Of a stretch of DNA of 64,000 nucleotides, positions 27,240 to 36,900 are shown piece after piece. Under the pieces are notes generated by a model that did not search any database, had not been told where the DNA came from, and saw only the letters and a program-made list of their open reading frames with translations. The DNA comes from Pseudomonas laurylsulfatiphila (GTDB lineage Bacteria; Pseudomonadota; Gammaproteobacteria; Pseudomonadales; Pseudomonadaceae). The stretch covers positions 310,001 to 374,000 of the forward strand of contig NZ_NIRS01000002.1 in the NCBI RefSeq assembly GCF_002934665.1. Direction: 5' to 3'. A program made the translations under genes and the position numbers. The first letter of the stretch is position 1. Each line of letters opens with the position of its first letter.

Positions 27240-27761
27240 TCAGTTGGCCCTGGGCGGGCGACGCAGGCGCGCCATGCTCAAGGTGTCCACCAGTACGCCA
27301 TCGCGAACGGCGTAATCACGAAACAGACCCTCGGTTTCGAAGCCGAACTTGCGGTACAGGGCAATGGCCGCTTCGTTATCGGCAAACACCGAAAGCTCGA
27401 CGCGTTGCAGGTTCATCCAGTTGTCGGCGATATCCAGCGCCGTCGCGAGCAACTTCGAACCCACGCCCTTGCCCTGCCACTCGACCGCAACGCCCATGCC
27501 GAAACTGCCGGCATGGCTGCGACGAATGCGCGAGAACTGCTCCAGGCCAATGTTGCCGATGACCGTGCCTTGATGCAGGGCCACTACCTTCACCAGGCGT
27601 TCGTTATCCGGCGCCAGGCGACTGCGCCAGAGCTCGGTGGACTGAAACGGCATTTGCAGGGTCTGCCGGGCGATGGCGGGATCGTTGTACAGCGCCGTAA
27701 TGCCTTCGATATGGGACTCGTTGAAGCGCTCGAACGTGATAACGGGTTCGGTGGTCGGCAT
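27240..27761 (-). CDS. GNAT-family N-acetyltransferase
   Basis: 173 residues from ATG 27761 (AAGGAT upstream); an upstream in-frame start at 27797 has no support. GNAT motif A is VAVEWQGKGVGSKLL (the Q/RxxGxG/A acetyl-CoA loop), preceded by GNIGLEQF. ADNEAAIALYRKFGFE in the C-terminal part is the usual N-acyltransferase helix. It resembles the YhhY/RimJ-like L-amino acid or aminoacyl acetylase group. The acceptor substrate is unknown. It is a single-gene unit. Confidence 0.88.
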   Translation of the reverse strand: MPTTEPVITFERFNESHIEGITALYNDPAIARQTLQMPFQSTELWRSRLAPDNERLVKVVALHQGTVIGNIGLEQFSRIRRSHAGSFGMGVAVEWQGKGVGSKLLATALDIADNWMNLQRVELSVFADNEAAIALYRKFGFETEGLFRDYAVRDGVLVDTLSMARLRRPPRAN

Positions 27762-27831
27762 GGGTGAATCATCCTTGAAGCAGACATGGCCGTTCACTCT
27801 ATAACGCTACCGTCCAGTGTGGCGAGAACCG

Positions 27832-28020
27832 ATGTGGGAGCAACTGTCTTCCCCCTGCTACTCGTCACCGCCATTCGGTGCCGGCCTCATCGCGGGCAAG
27901 CCCGCTCCCACAGTTTTGTTGGTTGCTCGGGGATTTTGCGGATAGCCACGAACCCTGTGGGAGCGGGCTTGCCCGCGATGGCGGTGACGAGTGGCATGGT
28001 GAAGGCAGTTGCTCCCACAT
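27832..28020. repeat. Nested inverted repeat built around a REPIN
   Basis: Three nested perfect arms: outer 27832-27846/28006-28020 (15 nt), middle 27860-27874/27978-27992 (15 nt), inner 27888-27913/27955-27980 (26 nt). The inner pair is the standard GTGGGAGCGGGCTTGCCCGC REPIN. Confidence 0.92.
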
Positions 28021-28031
28021 TTTGATCGCAC

Positions 28032-29012
28032 TCAGCTTTCGAACCACTCCCGACGCTCGCTGAAGGTGTTTTCAATCAACTCGACCACCGTCCGCACCTG
28101 TGCTTCACCCTGTGACTCGGCGTTGACCGCCATCCACACCTGACGCCGCATCGGCCGCTCGAACAGGCCCGGCAAGGCAACCAGGCCGCGGTCGAAGTGG
28201 CTCATGTAGTGCGCCAGCAGGCCGACGCAGGCGCTGCAACGGATCATCTCCAGCATCAGTTCGTAGGATTGCAACTGCACCGCTCCGGCCAGGCGCTGGT
28301 CCACCAGTGCATTCCATGGCCGGAAGCTTTCAACCTGGCAGTCCTGCTGCCATTGCACCAGGAGGAAATCGGCCAGTTCCTCCAGGCATTCCGGCCTGGA
28401 AGCCACCCGTGAGTAACGCTTGGCAATGTGTGGCAGGTACTCCAGTTGTGCCAGAGACCGGGGTTCGGTGGTGGCAAAGCTCGGGCCCGGCAACGGCGAT
28501 CCGGTTTCGCCCAGCCACACCACCACGTCGGCGCTGACCGCTTGCAGGGACAATTCGCTGTCGAGCGTCTTGATGTCCAGGCGCACGCTGGCATTGCGCC
28601 GCAGCAGCGCCACCAGGTCACGCCCGAGAATGTCATGCAGGATCGAATCGGCCACGGCCAGGCGAATCAACGGCTGCTCGATCACCGGCAAATCGCGCTC
28701 ATGGGCCAGGGCGATCAACTGTGCGTGCAGGCGCAAGCCATCGCGGCTGAGGCTCAAACCATTGTCTGACGGGTTGAACAGCGAGCAGCGCAACTGTGTT
28801 TCCAGCAGCGCCAGTTGCCTGCGCAGGCGGGTGGCCTTGATGTTCAGGCTGCGCGCGGCCTGCATGAAACAACCGCAACGGGCACTGACGGTGAAGCTCA
28901 GCGCCAGTTCAGGGTCGATACCCGCGGCCAACTGGCGCCAGGACGCATTTTTATCGATGGCTACACGATACTCGGCAGCACCCCGGTGGGCGCTGGTTTC
29001 CATGACTGACAT
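28032..29012 (-). CDS. LysR-type transcriptional regulator
   Basis: 326 residues from ATG 29012 (AGGGAG, 6 nt spacing). The winged-helix DNA-binding region is at about residues 38-95: ALSFTVSARCGCFMQAARSLNIKATRLRRQLALLE is read there (quoted in parts elsewhere). The effector-binding domain follows, though with weak similarity to classical LysR. The start of the HTH is later than usual (about 35 extra residues). It is not beside an obvious target gene, and the AhpD-like gene next to it is on the same strand. Ligand and targets are not readable from sequence. Confidence 0.8.
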   Translation of the reverse strand: MSVMETSAHRGAAEYRVAIDKNASWRQLAAGIDPELALSFTVSARCGCFMQAARSLNIKATRLRRQLALLETQLRCSLFNPSDNGLSLSRDGLRLHAQLIALAHERDLPVIEQPLIRLAVADSILHDILGRDLVALLRRNASVRLDIKTLDSELSLQAVSADVVVWLGETGSPLPGPSFATTEPRSLAQLEYLPHIAKRYSRVASRPECLEELADFLLVQWQQDCQVESFRPWNALVDQRLAGAVQLQSYELMLEMIRCSACVGLLAHYMSHFDRGLVALPGLFERPMRRQVWMAVNAESQGEAQVRTVVELIENTFSERREWFES

Positions 29013-29085
29013 CGAGGACTCCCTGTCGACATGACACTGACAGCGCCATCCTGCGGATCATTGATGAACCTGCTGTGACAATGAC

Positions 29086-29526
29086 TCAGGCGCTGGGTGT
29101 CTGGCGAAAGCTCACGGCCAGGCTATTCCAGCTGTTGATGGTGGTGACGGCGATGGTCAGGTCGACCATTTCGGTTTCACTGAACTGCTCCCTGGTCAGC
29201 GCGTAGACATCGTCCGGGACGTGGCTTTGCGAGAGCAAGGTGACGGCTTCGGTCCAGGCCAGCGCGGCTCTTTCCCGCGGATTGAAAAAGTTGCTGTCGC
29301 GCCAGACCACGATGGAATACAGGCGGCGGTCGCTTTCGCCGAGGCGCCTTGCATCCACCGAGTGCATGTCGGTGCAGAAGGCACAGCCGTTAAGTTGCGA
29401 GGCGCGAATCTTGACCAGGTGCAGCAGGCCCTGCTCGATGCTCAGGCTGCTGGTCAGGGCCTCCATGGCGATCATGGCCTTCATCGCTTTGGGGGACGCG
29501 CTGTAATAATCCAGGCGGGGCTTCAT
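29086..29526 (-). CDS. AhpD/carboxymuconolactone-decarboxylase-like protein
   Basis: 146 residues. ATG at 29526 is preferred because the family begins near RLDYYSASP; the frame is open to 29649. The conserved AhpD-type helix is present: LLHLVKIRASQLNGCAFCTDMH with the redox CxxC pair (C-A-F-C) and the nearby His. Members are peroxidase-like disulfide reductants. It is divergent from a MocR regulator starting at 29732, a common regulator-target pairing, so that regulator may control it (inference). Confidence 0.88.
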   Translation of the reverse strand: MKPRLDYYSASPKAMKAMIAMEALTSSLSIEQGLLHLVKIRASQLNGCAFCTDMHSVDARRLGESDRRLYSIVVWRDSNFFNPRERAALAWTEAVTLLSQSHVPDDVYALTREQFSETEMVDLTIAVTTINSWNSLAVSFRQTPSA

Positions 29527-29731
29527 GGAGCGTTCTCGTGCGGCCTTGAGTTGATTTTCACGGTAATCGCTGGCGCGGGAGCATGACAGATCCAATTTCG
29601 CGATTTCCCCGTGGACCAAGGCCCGCAGACCAATTGACGGTTTTTCCACTGCGCAACTTCTGCCGACCGAGCGGATAAGGGTAATCTTGCGCGACGCACA
29701 CGCGCCTCAACAGCCCCGGAGTCTCGCCGGC

Positions 29732-31165
29732 ATGGAACTACATGTTGTCATCAACGGCCGCAAGGACCTGGCCGGCCAGTTGTATAACCAACTGCGCAGC
29801 GCCATCGAGTCCGGACGCCTGGCCGCCGGGACGCAACTACCGCCCAGTCGTTTGCTGGCCGAACAATTGGGTATTTCGCGCAAGACCATTTCCGATACCT
29901 ACGCCCAGTTGACCTACGAAAACTTCCTCACCGGCGTGGTCGGCAAAGGCACTTACGTCAATGCGCGCTCGTCGAAGGTACAGCGTAAACAGAACTACAC
30001 GGAGCTTGGCGGCTTTGAGGTGATCGAGTCCTGGCGCAACCTGCCGGTATTCCTGCGTCATCCGACCCTGGAAGGCTCGCTGCGCTACGACTTCATTGGT
30101 GGCGCCACCAGCAAGGGCCAGTTTCCCCAGGATGACTGGCGACGCTGCACCTCCCACGCGCTGCGCCAGATTGCCGGCTCCAAGGGCTTGTATAGCTTGC
30201 CTGAGGGCTTGCCCGCTCTGCGCAACGCCATTGCGCGGCACATCGCGTTCTCCCGCGGGGTCAATTGCCAGGATGAGGATGTGGTGGTGTGCAACGGCGC
30301 GCAGCAGGCGTTGGACCTGATCGCGCGGGTGCTGATCAGTCCGGGCAGCCTGGTCGCCATGGAGGACCCCGGCTACCCGCCGGCGCGGCTGCTGTTCGGC
30401 ACCCATGGCGCCACGGTGATCGGCGTGCCGGTGGACGCCGAAGGCATCGTGGTGGAGCAGATTCCTCGCGGCACGCGCTTGATCTACGTCACCCCGTCGC
30501 ACCAGTTCCCGCTGGGCATACCGATGAGCCAAGCGCGCCGGGAAGCACTGCTGGCCAAGGCCCATGAGCTGGGCGCGATCATCATCGAGGACGACTACGA
30601 CAGCGAGTTCCGCTACGAAGGCCGCCCTACCGATTCCCTGCAAAGCATGGATGAACGGGGGATCGTCGCTTACGTCGGGACCTTTTCCAAAACCCTGCTG
30701 CCGGAATTGCGGCTTGGCTATGGGATCCTGCCGCCGGCGATCCTGGAGGCCGTGGTGCGCGCCAAACAGCTCACCGACCTGCACACGTCGACCCTGCCGC
30801 AGTGGGCGTTGGCCAAGTTCATCGCCGAAGGCTGCCTGCTCAAGCACATTCGCCGCTGCCATGCCATCTATGCCGGGCGCCGTGAACGGATCCTGACGCG
30901 CGTGGCCGGCGACCTCTCACCCTGGCTGGAGGCGGTGCCGTCCACCGCCGGCTTCCACATGGTGGTGATGTGCAAAGTGCCCCTGGATATTCCATTGGTG
31001 ATCGAACTGGCGAAAAAAGTCGAAGTCGGGCTCTATGCCATCGACAGCTTTTTCTATCAGCAAGCGCCCAAGGCCGGGTTTTTTCTCGGTTTTGGCGCCA
31101 TTGAGACCCTGGACATCGACACCGCCCTGGACCGTGTGCGCGACATTTTGCAACAGGTGGCCTGA
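29732..31165 (+). CDS. MocR/PdxR-type GntR regulator with aminotransferase domain
   Basis: 477 residues from ATG 29732 (CGGAG upstream). The N-terminal winged helix is GntR-like: LYNQLRSAIESGRLAAGTQLPPSRLLAEQLGISRKT (about residues 13-50, cited in parts). A linker leads to a fold-type I PLP domain with GAQQALDLIARVL, EDPGYPPA, the Asp-Asp-Tyr-Asp-Ser region and the Schiff-base Lys in GTFSKTLLPELRLG. The architecture is the MocR family, which senses amino acids or PLP. Divergent from the AhpD-like gene (205 bp between starts), which is the likeliest target. Confidence 0.93.
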   Translation: MELHVVINGRKDLAGQLYNQLRSAIESGRLAAGTQLPPSRLLAEQLGISRKTISDTYAQLTYENFLTGVVGKGTYVNARSSKVQRKQNYTELGGFEVIESWRNLPVFLRHPTLEGSLRYDFIGGATSKGQFPQDDWRRCTSHALRQIAGSKGLYSLPEGLPALRNAIARHIAFSRGVNCQDEDVVVCNGAQQALDLIARVLISPGSLVAMEDPGYPPARLLFGTHGATVIGVPVDAEGIVVEQIPRGTRLIYVTPSHQFPLGIPMSQARREALLAKAHELGAIIIEDDYDSEFRYEGRPTDSLQSMDERGIVAYVGTFSKTLLPELRLGYGILPPAILEAVVRAKQLTDLHTSTLPQWALAKFIAEGCLLKHIRRCHAIYAGRRERILTRVAGDLSPWLEAVPSTAGFHMVVMCKVPLDIPLVIELAKKVEVGLYAIDSFFYQQAPKAGFFLGFGAIETLDIDTALDRVRDILQQVA

Positions 31166-31288
31166 CGGATTGGCCTGCGGCTTTATCCGGCGATTGGCTA
31201 TTGGCGGTCCGCAGGGTCAGGCCTATCCTGCATAGGCGTTAACCCTCAATGAGCAGGATTCGTCCGGCCTGATTCAGGAGTGTGAGCA

Positions 31289-31582
31289 ATGTCCCATGAA
31301 GTGATCAATACCGTACAGGTACGTGCCGTCGCCGGCCGCTCGGATGAACTGGGTAAGCAACTGCAAAGGATTGTCGAAACCCTGCGTGAACTACCGGGCT
31401 GCGAATCCTATATGGTCGACCGCTGCCCAGAGGACAGCAATCGCTGGACCGTCAGCGCCCGCTGGCAATCGGAAGCGGCCATGAAATCGCATTTCAACTG
31501 CCCCGAAGTCCAAGGTTTCATCGGCCTGATCGACAGCCAACTGGCCAATGCCGTGGACTTCAACAGCTTTCCTATCGTCTGA
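31289..31582 (+). CDS. Antibiotic biosynthesis monooxygenase (ABM) domain protein
   Basis: 97 residues with CAGGAG 8 nt before ATG. The ABM ferredoxin-like fold is evident: VAGRSDELGKQLQRIVETLRELPGCESYMVDRC, then WTVSARWQSEAAMKSHF. Proteins of this type are small quinone/heme-degrading or signalling monooxygenases. Single gene between MocR and a cupin. A specific substrate cannot be assigned. Confidence 0.88.
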   Translation: MSHEVINTVQVRAVAGRSDELGKQLQRIVETLRELPGCESYMVDRCPEDSNRWTVSARWQSEAAMKSHFNCPEVQGFIGLIDSQLANAVDFNSFPIV

Positions 31583-31594
31583 AAACAGGATCAA

Positions 31595-31637
31595 GAGATC
31601 GCAGCCTGCGGTAACTCCTACACGGGCTGCGATCTTT
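31595..31637. repeat. REP hairpin of the GATCGCAGCC family
   Basis: Pairing arms AGATCGCAGCCTGCGG and a GGGCTGCGATCT segment immediately after the ABM gene. Confidence 0.75.
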
Positions 31638-31735
31638 GCTTTGGTCCCCTCGCCTTCCGCAATATTGGCTGTTTAACCGCTACCGCTTGCGCACTACTGT
31701 GGTTTGCAACAACTAACCACCGCAGGTAAAGAACC

Positions 31736-32146
31736 ATGAACATGTTGCGTTTGCGTGCTGCCTCCCTCGCCGCCCTGGCCCTGATGGTGTCCGCATCGGC
31801 CTTTGCCCATGACCCTTCGGAAAAAGTCACCGTTTTGCAGGACCAGATGCTGAAAAATGCCCCGGGCAAAAAGGCTTTGATGATCGAGGTTGACTACCAG
31901 CCAGGCCAATCGTCCATCGCCCACAAGCACGACGGTACGGCCATGGCCTATGTGCTTTCGGGGTCAATCACTTCTCAGGTGAAAGGCGAAAAAGCGGTCA
32001 CCTACAAGGCCGGTGAGTACTGGTACGAACCCGCAGGTTCAGAACACCTGGTCTCGAAAAACGCCAGTACAACCGAACCGGCGAAGCTGTTGGTGTTCAT
32101 GGTCTTGGCCCCCGACGAGAAAGTGTTGATCCCATTGGAAAACTGA
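31736..32146 (+). CDS. Periplasmic cupin-domain protein
   Basis: 136 residues with a signal peptide (cleavage near ASAFAHDP). The single cupin fold has the two histidine-rich motifs: GQSSIAHKHDGTAMAYVLSG and WYEPAGSEHL. The metal ligands His-x-His and the later Glu/His are visible. Family members bind small molecules or metals. The operon ends here: a terminator follows at 32166. Weak ribosome site (TAAAGA). Function unknown. Confidence 0.88.
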   Translation: MNMLRLRAASLAALALMVSASAFAHDPSEKVTVLQDQMLKNAPGKKALMIEVDYQPGQSSIAHKHDGTAMAYVLSGSITSQVKGEKAVTYKAGEYWYEPAGSEHLVSKNASTTEPAKLLVFMVLAPDEKVLIPLEN

Positions 32147-32165
32147 TGGCTGAACGTACAGCTAT

Positions 32166-32206
32166 AAATAAAAAGGCTCGAATTTCGAATTCGAACCTTT
32201 TTATTT
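32166..32206 (+). terminator. Bidirectional Rho-independent terminator after cupin gene
   Basis: Perfect arms AAATAAAAAGG/CCTTTTTATTT with an inner CGAAT-type stem, so a long stem with A- and T-runs on both sides. Confidence 0.85.
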
Positions 32207-32374
32207 CCCGAGGCAATTAACCGCAAACTGTTAAGCCAAACAAAACTATAGGCCACCGAATAAGTGCGGACATTCGCTATTTCAATGAAACAGCCAGGGT
32301 TTAGTCTTTATTCACCGCCGGCACAGCACCGGCAACTTTAACTTTCGACTGAATTGTTTCACTGGAGAAACACC

Positions 32375-33085
32375 ATGAAACTTGCACTTGTCAGTACGTT
32401 TACCCTAACGATTGTTTTAACCGGCTGCTCGATCCCAACTGCGCCCACGGCGGTCTCTCCGCTCAATGGCATTTTCACCGAACCGGTAGGCCGCAGCGGT
32501 GCCACCCTGATTAACAACGGTAGCCAGGTCTCGTTGGGCATCGTCTACAGCCAGAATACCCAGACGAACCGCGCCTATCTGCGGGACTACCAGGCCAACG
32601 CCGGCACCGGTTTCGGCCAGAGCCTGCTGGTGCAGCCAATTCATGACGCCTATGTAGCCACTTCCAAGCCAGACCTGGCCGTGGATTGGGTCAAGACCTC
32701 CCTGCAGCGGCAATTCGGTTCAGTGACCGTGTATCCGGACATGCAGAGCCTCAGGGCGGCGAAGCCGGACGTGATGGCGGTGGTCGACACCCGCAGCCAA
32801 CTGATTACATCGCGCAGTTCAGATATCCAGTCAGATGTCAGTGCGGACTTTTACGACAAGAACTTTAACTATCTCGGTACTGCACAAGGGCATGACGCCA
32901 AAGCACTTAGTCCCGTGTGGGCTGACTACAAACGTAGCGAAGAGATCGTTGCCGACATCAATGAACAACAGAATGTGCAAGTCAGGGCACTGCAGAAGTT
33001 TGACCAGTCGCTCAGCGACTTATTGACAACCTCCTCAAAGGAAATATCAAAACTCGACTCTAAAACAGAGAAAAAATTTTATTAA
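32375..33085 (+). CDS. Lipoprotein of unknown function
   Basis: 236 residues from ATG 32375 (GGAG, 8 nt spacing). The lipobox is VLTGCS, so the mature N-terminus would be acylated Cys. The body has strands and helices (GQSLLVQPIHDAYVATS, DLAVDWVKTSL) and an acidic/Ser-rich C-terminal coiled region ending KTEKKFY. I do not recognise a family. Base composition falls toward the 3' end, where an AT-richer accessory stretch begins. Confidence 0.78.
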   Translation: MKLALVSTFTLTIVLTGCSIPTAPTAVSPLNGIFTEPVGRSGATLINNGSQVSLGIVYSQNTQTNRAYLRDYQANAGTGFGQSLLVQPIHDAYVATSKPDLAVDWVKTSLQRQFGSVTVYPDMQSLRAAKPDVMAVVDTRSQLITSRSSDIQSDVSADFYDKNFNYLGTAQGHDAKALSPVWADYKRSEEIVADINEQQNVQVRALQKFDQSLSDLLTTSSKEISKLDSKTEKKFY

Positions 33086-33302
33086 CACTGAAAACTTGTC
33101 GCGAGCAAGTTCCCTACCACTGGTGATCGAACTCGCCTGGAAGAATTCGGTCACCTGTGCCGCCCACAAACGTCAGAACCTGGATCAAGGAGCTGTTTAG
33201 TCACATCAAGAAATCATCGAGCACTTCACTCACAGTTTGGATACCATTACTTTGAATTGGCACAAAAGCCACTTCAACTTAATTCGAAATAAAGGAATAT
33301 TT

Positions 33303-33874
33303 ATGAACAAAGACCAAGAACGGTCCTTCGTTGCTCGCCTCTCTAGCGATTTCAGCAACATGAGCTTTTTTGACCAACAGTTGGACTCCAACCTGTTTAA
33401 CTCTTCCGGATTTTCCTCTCCGTATCCACCAAACATCATCACAACAAACGAGTTTGTCCTTGATGGCAAACTATTCCCGGTGGCAAACGACCGGCGCACG
33501 CCTAAACTTATTGTACATTTCCGGTGCTATGACGATTACTACAACCTGCAAATTCTCAACGAGCCGTACTCCCTAAAATACTTCAGCAAAGACAGTCAAG
33601 GTATCCTCGGGGCTTTCCCTGCAGCGGGGGGGAAACAACATCATTCAATTTGTTGGACGACAACCACAACATCATTACATTGGATGATTTAGCTTCAAAC
33701 GAGGCGACCATTTATCTTAAGGCACGGAACGCAGAAATTATCAAAAAGAGCATCTGGGGTAAGCCGATCAATAAAGCAATATTTACTGACAAGAGCGGAG
33801 ATATCTCTGCATTTCAGCTGACGATCCTTGAAAGAGAGGTCGCAACGCCGAAAAGTCCGGCAGATTACGCCTGA
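33303..33874 (+). pseudogene. Unrecognised gene split by a frameshift at a G7 run
   Basis: ATG 33303 with AAAGGA upstream opens a frame that reaches the homopolymer at 33626-33632 (seven G) and then continues out of register to a stop at 33692. A +1 change (eight G) joins it to the frame FNLLDDNHNIITLDDL and on to a stop at 33874, giving about 190 residues. Both halves have similar AT-rich codon use, unlike nearby core genes. It has no recognised domain. The tract could be a real frameshift, a phase-variable site or a sequencing error. Confidence 0.6.
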
Positions 33875-33934
33875 ACAATAGATAACACTCACCTTAGTGA
33901 GCCACATCCAAAAGGCAATACTGGCAGCGCGAGA

Positions 33935-33971
33935 TAAAAAAAGCCCCGCATCTTTCGATGCGGGGCTTTTT
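33935..33971. terminator. Bidirectional terminator 3' of NAD-GDH
   Basis: A GCCCCGCAT/ATGCGGGGC stem with A-run on one side and T-run on the other; serves the leftward GDH gene and the rightward frameshifted gene. Confidence 0.88.
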
Positions 33972-33985
33972 CATTCAACGCCTGA

Positions 33986-36900
33986 TCAGGCCGCCGGTTC
34001 CAGCTCGGCGGCGACGGCGGCAGGCACTACCGCTTGACCGCTCAACGCCAGGTCCAGCAGTTCGCGGTTGGCCACCGCGTACATGGCGTAGTCAGTGCCG
34101 CTGGCGGCACGGATTTCCACCAGCATGGCGCGCCAGCGTTCGATCATGCTTTCGTGCTGCGCCATCCACAGGGAAAGCCGTGTTTCCACGTCCTGGGTGC
34201 CGTCGCCCTGTTGCAGGACCGAGATGGTGATCGCGCGTTGCTGCCAGTCGACGTCATCGCGGAACGCTTCACGGGCCAGGGCCTGCCAGTTGTTTTCAAC
34301 CGGCAGAGCGCTGATCTGTTGCATGTACCAGGTGATGTCCAGCGCGCTACCCACGGCGAAGTAAGCCTTGGCTACCTCAGCCGGATCCTGGCCAGTCACG
34401 TCGGAAGCCTCGATGATCGGCAGCAGGGTGTACAGGTGCGAGGTACCCGCCACCATACGCGCCAGCAACTCCGGCACACCGGCTTCGACGTAGGCCTGAT
34501 AACGGCGCTGCCAGGTTTCACGGATCTCACCGCTGAGCAGCTCGTCGAGCTTCAGGCCCAACTCTTTCAAGTGCGGACCAAAGTGCGCGACGTCACGGGC
34601 AGCGTTCTGCTCGTTGCGACGGGCACGCAGGAACCAGCGCGTGGCGCGACGGCCCAGGCGCATCAGCTCGTCCATCAGCTCCAGTTGAACGTCGGCCGAA
34701 ACCTGGTAATCCAGGTTTTCGATCTGACGGAACCAGTGCGGGAGATGGAAAATGTCACGCACGATCACGTAGGCGCCGGCCACGTTCGCCGGGCTCATGC
34801 CGGTCGACTCTTTGAGTCGTTGAACGAAGGTGATGCCCATGTGGTTGACCAGATCGTTGGCGATCTGGGTGCTGACGATTTCGCGCTTCAGGCGGTGACG
34901 GCGCATGGCCACGGAGAACTTGCTCACCAGGGTTGGCGGGAAAGCGGTTTCCATGTCGCGGGTCAAGTAGTCGTCGTCCGGCACCAGGGAGCCCAGCAGC
35001 TGCTCCTTGAGGTCGATCTTGCTGTAGGAGATCAGCACCGACAGCTCGGCACGGGTCAGGCCATGGCCTTGCGCGACACGCTCGTTGATCGCTTCTTCCG
35101 ACGGCAGGAACTCGATGGCACGATCCAGCTTGCCACGGCCTTCCAGGTCGTTCATCAGGCGCTTGTATTCGGCAATCCGCGGCAAGGCGCGACGGGCTGC
35201 CAGGGACAGGGCCTGGGTCTGCTTGTAGTTGTTGCCCAGCACCAGACCACCGACTTCGTCGGTCATGCTCGCCAGCAACTGGTTACGTTGCTTGTCGGTC
35301 ATGTCGCCGGCCTGAACCACTTCGTTCAGCAGGATCTTGATGTTCACTTCGTGGTCGGAGCAGTCCACGCCACCGGCGTTGTCGATGAAGTCGGTGTTGG
35401 AACCGCCGCCATTGAGGCCGAACTCCACACGACCCAGCTGGGTCATGCCCAGGTTACCGCCCTCGCCCACGACTTTGCAGCGCAGTTCGTTGCCGTTCAC
35501 GCGCAGTGCATCGTTGGCCTTGTCGCCGACATCGGCGTGGCTTTCGCTGCTGGCCTTGACGTAGGTACCGATACCGCCGTTCCACAGCAGATCCACCGGC
35601 GCCTTGAGCAAGGCGTTCAGCAGTTCGGTCGGGGTCAGCTTGTCAGCCTCGATGTCGAAGCGCTCTTTCATCTGCGGGGAAATCGCGATGCTCTTCGCGC
35701 TGCGCGAGAAGATGCCGCCGCCTTCGGACATGATGCTGGTGTCGTAGTCCGACCAGGCCGATCGCGGCAGGTCGAACAGGCGCTGACGCTCGGCGAAGCT
35801 CGACGCCGGCTCAGGGTTCGGATCAATGAAGATGTGCAGGTGGTTGAAGGCTGCGACCAGTTGCAGCTTGTCAGACATCAACAAGCCGTTGCCGAACACG
35901 TCACCGGCCATGTCGCCGACACCGACCACGGTGATGCTGTCTTCCTGGACATTGATGCCGCGCTCGCGGAAGTGGCGCTGTACGCCGACCCACGCGCCCT
36001 TGGCGGTGATGCCCATTTTCTTGTGGTCGTAACCGGCCGAACCACCGGACGCAAACGCGTCACCCAGCCAGAAGCCGTAGTCGATGGCAATGCCGTTGGC
36101 GATGTCGGAGAAGGTCGCGGTGCCTTTGTCCGCCGCCACGACCAGGTACGGGTCATCGTCGTCATGACGCACGACGTTGGCCGGCGGTACCAGTGCGCCG
36201 TCCTTGAGGTTGTCGGTGATGTCCAGCAGACCCGAAATGAAGATGCGGTAGCAGGCGATGCCCTCGGCCGCGATCTCGTCACGGCTGCCGCCCAGTGGCA
36301 GGCGACGCGGCAGGAAGCCGCCCTTCGCGCCCACCGGCACGATCACCGAGTTCTTCACTTGCTGGGCTTTTACCAGGCCCAGGACTTCGGTACGGAAGTC
36401 TTCTTCACGGTCAGACCAGCGCAGGCCGCCACGGGCAACGTTGCCGAAGCGCAGGTGCACGCCTTCGACGCGCGGCGAGTACACGAAGATTTCGAACTTC
36501 GGTACCGGCTTGGGCAGCTCGGGAATCAAGTGCGGGTTGAACTTGAAGCTGAAGTACGACTTGTTATGGCCGTTGGCATCGGTCTGGTAGAAGTTGGTGC
36601 GCAGGGTGGCCTTGATCAGGTCCAGGTAGCGACGCAGGATGCGGTCTTCGTTCAGCACCTGGACGTCGTCCAGGGCGCTGAGAATCGCGTGTTCCAGACG
36701 CTGTTGCTTGTCGTCCAGGTCATCGCTGGTCAGCTTGCGCGCCAGGTAGAAACGGGTCTTGAACAACCGGGTCAGTTCGCGAGCGATGTCGGTGTGGTTG
36801 TTCAGGGTGCTGGCGATGTAACCCAGGTCGAAGCCCAAGCGGATCTGCTTCAGGTAACGGGCGTAGGCACGCAGCAGTGCCACGTCACGCCATGGCAGGC

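Noticed and set aside
27201..27314. A short plus-strand ORF starting ATG 27201 with a GGAG-like site
   Set aside because: It lies mostly antisense to the GNAT gene and has no family match.
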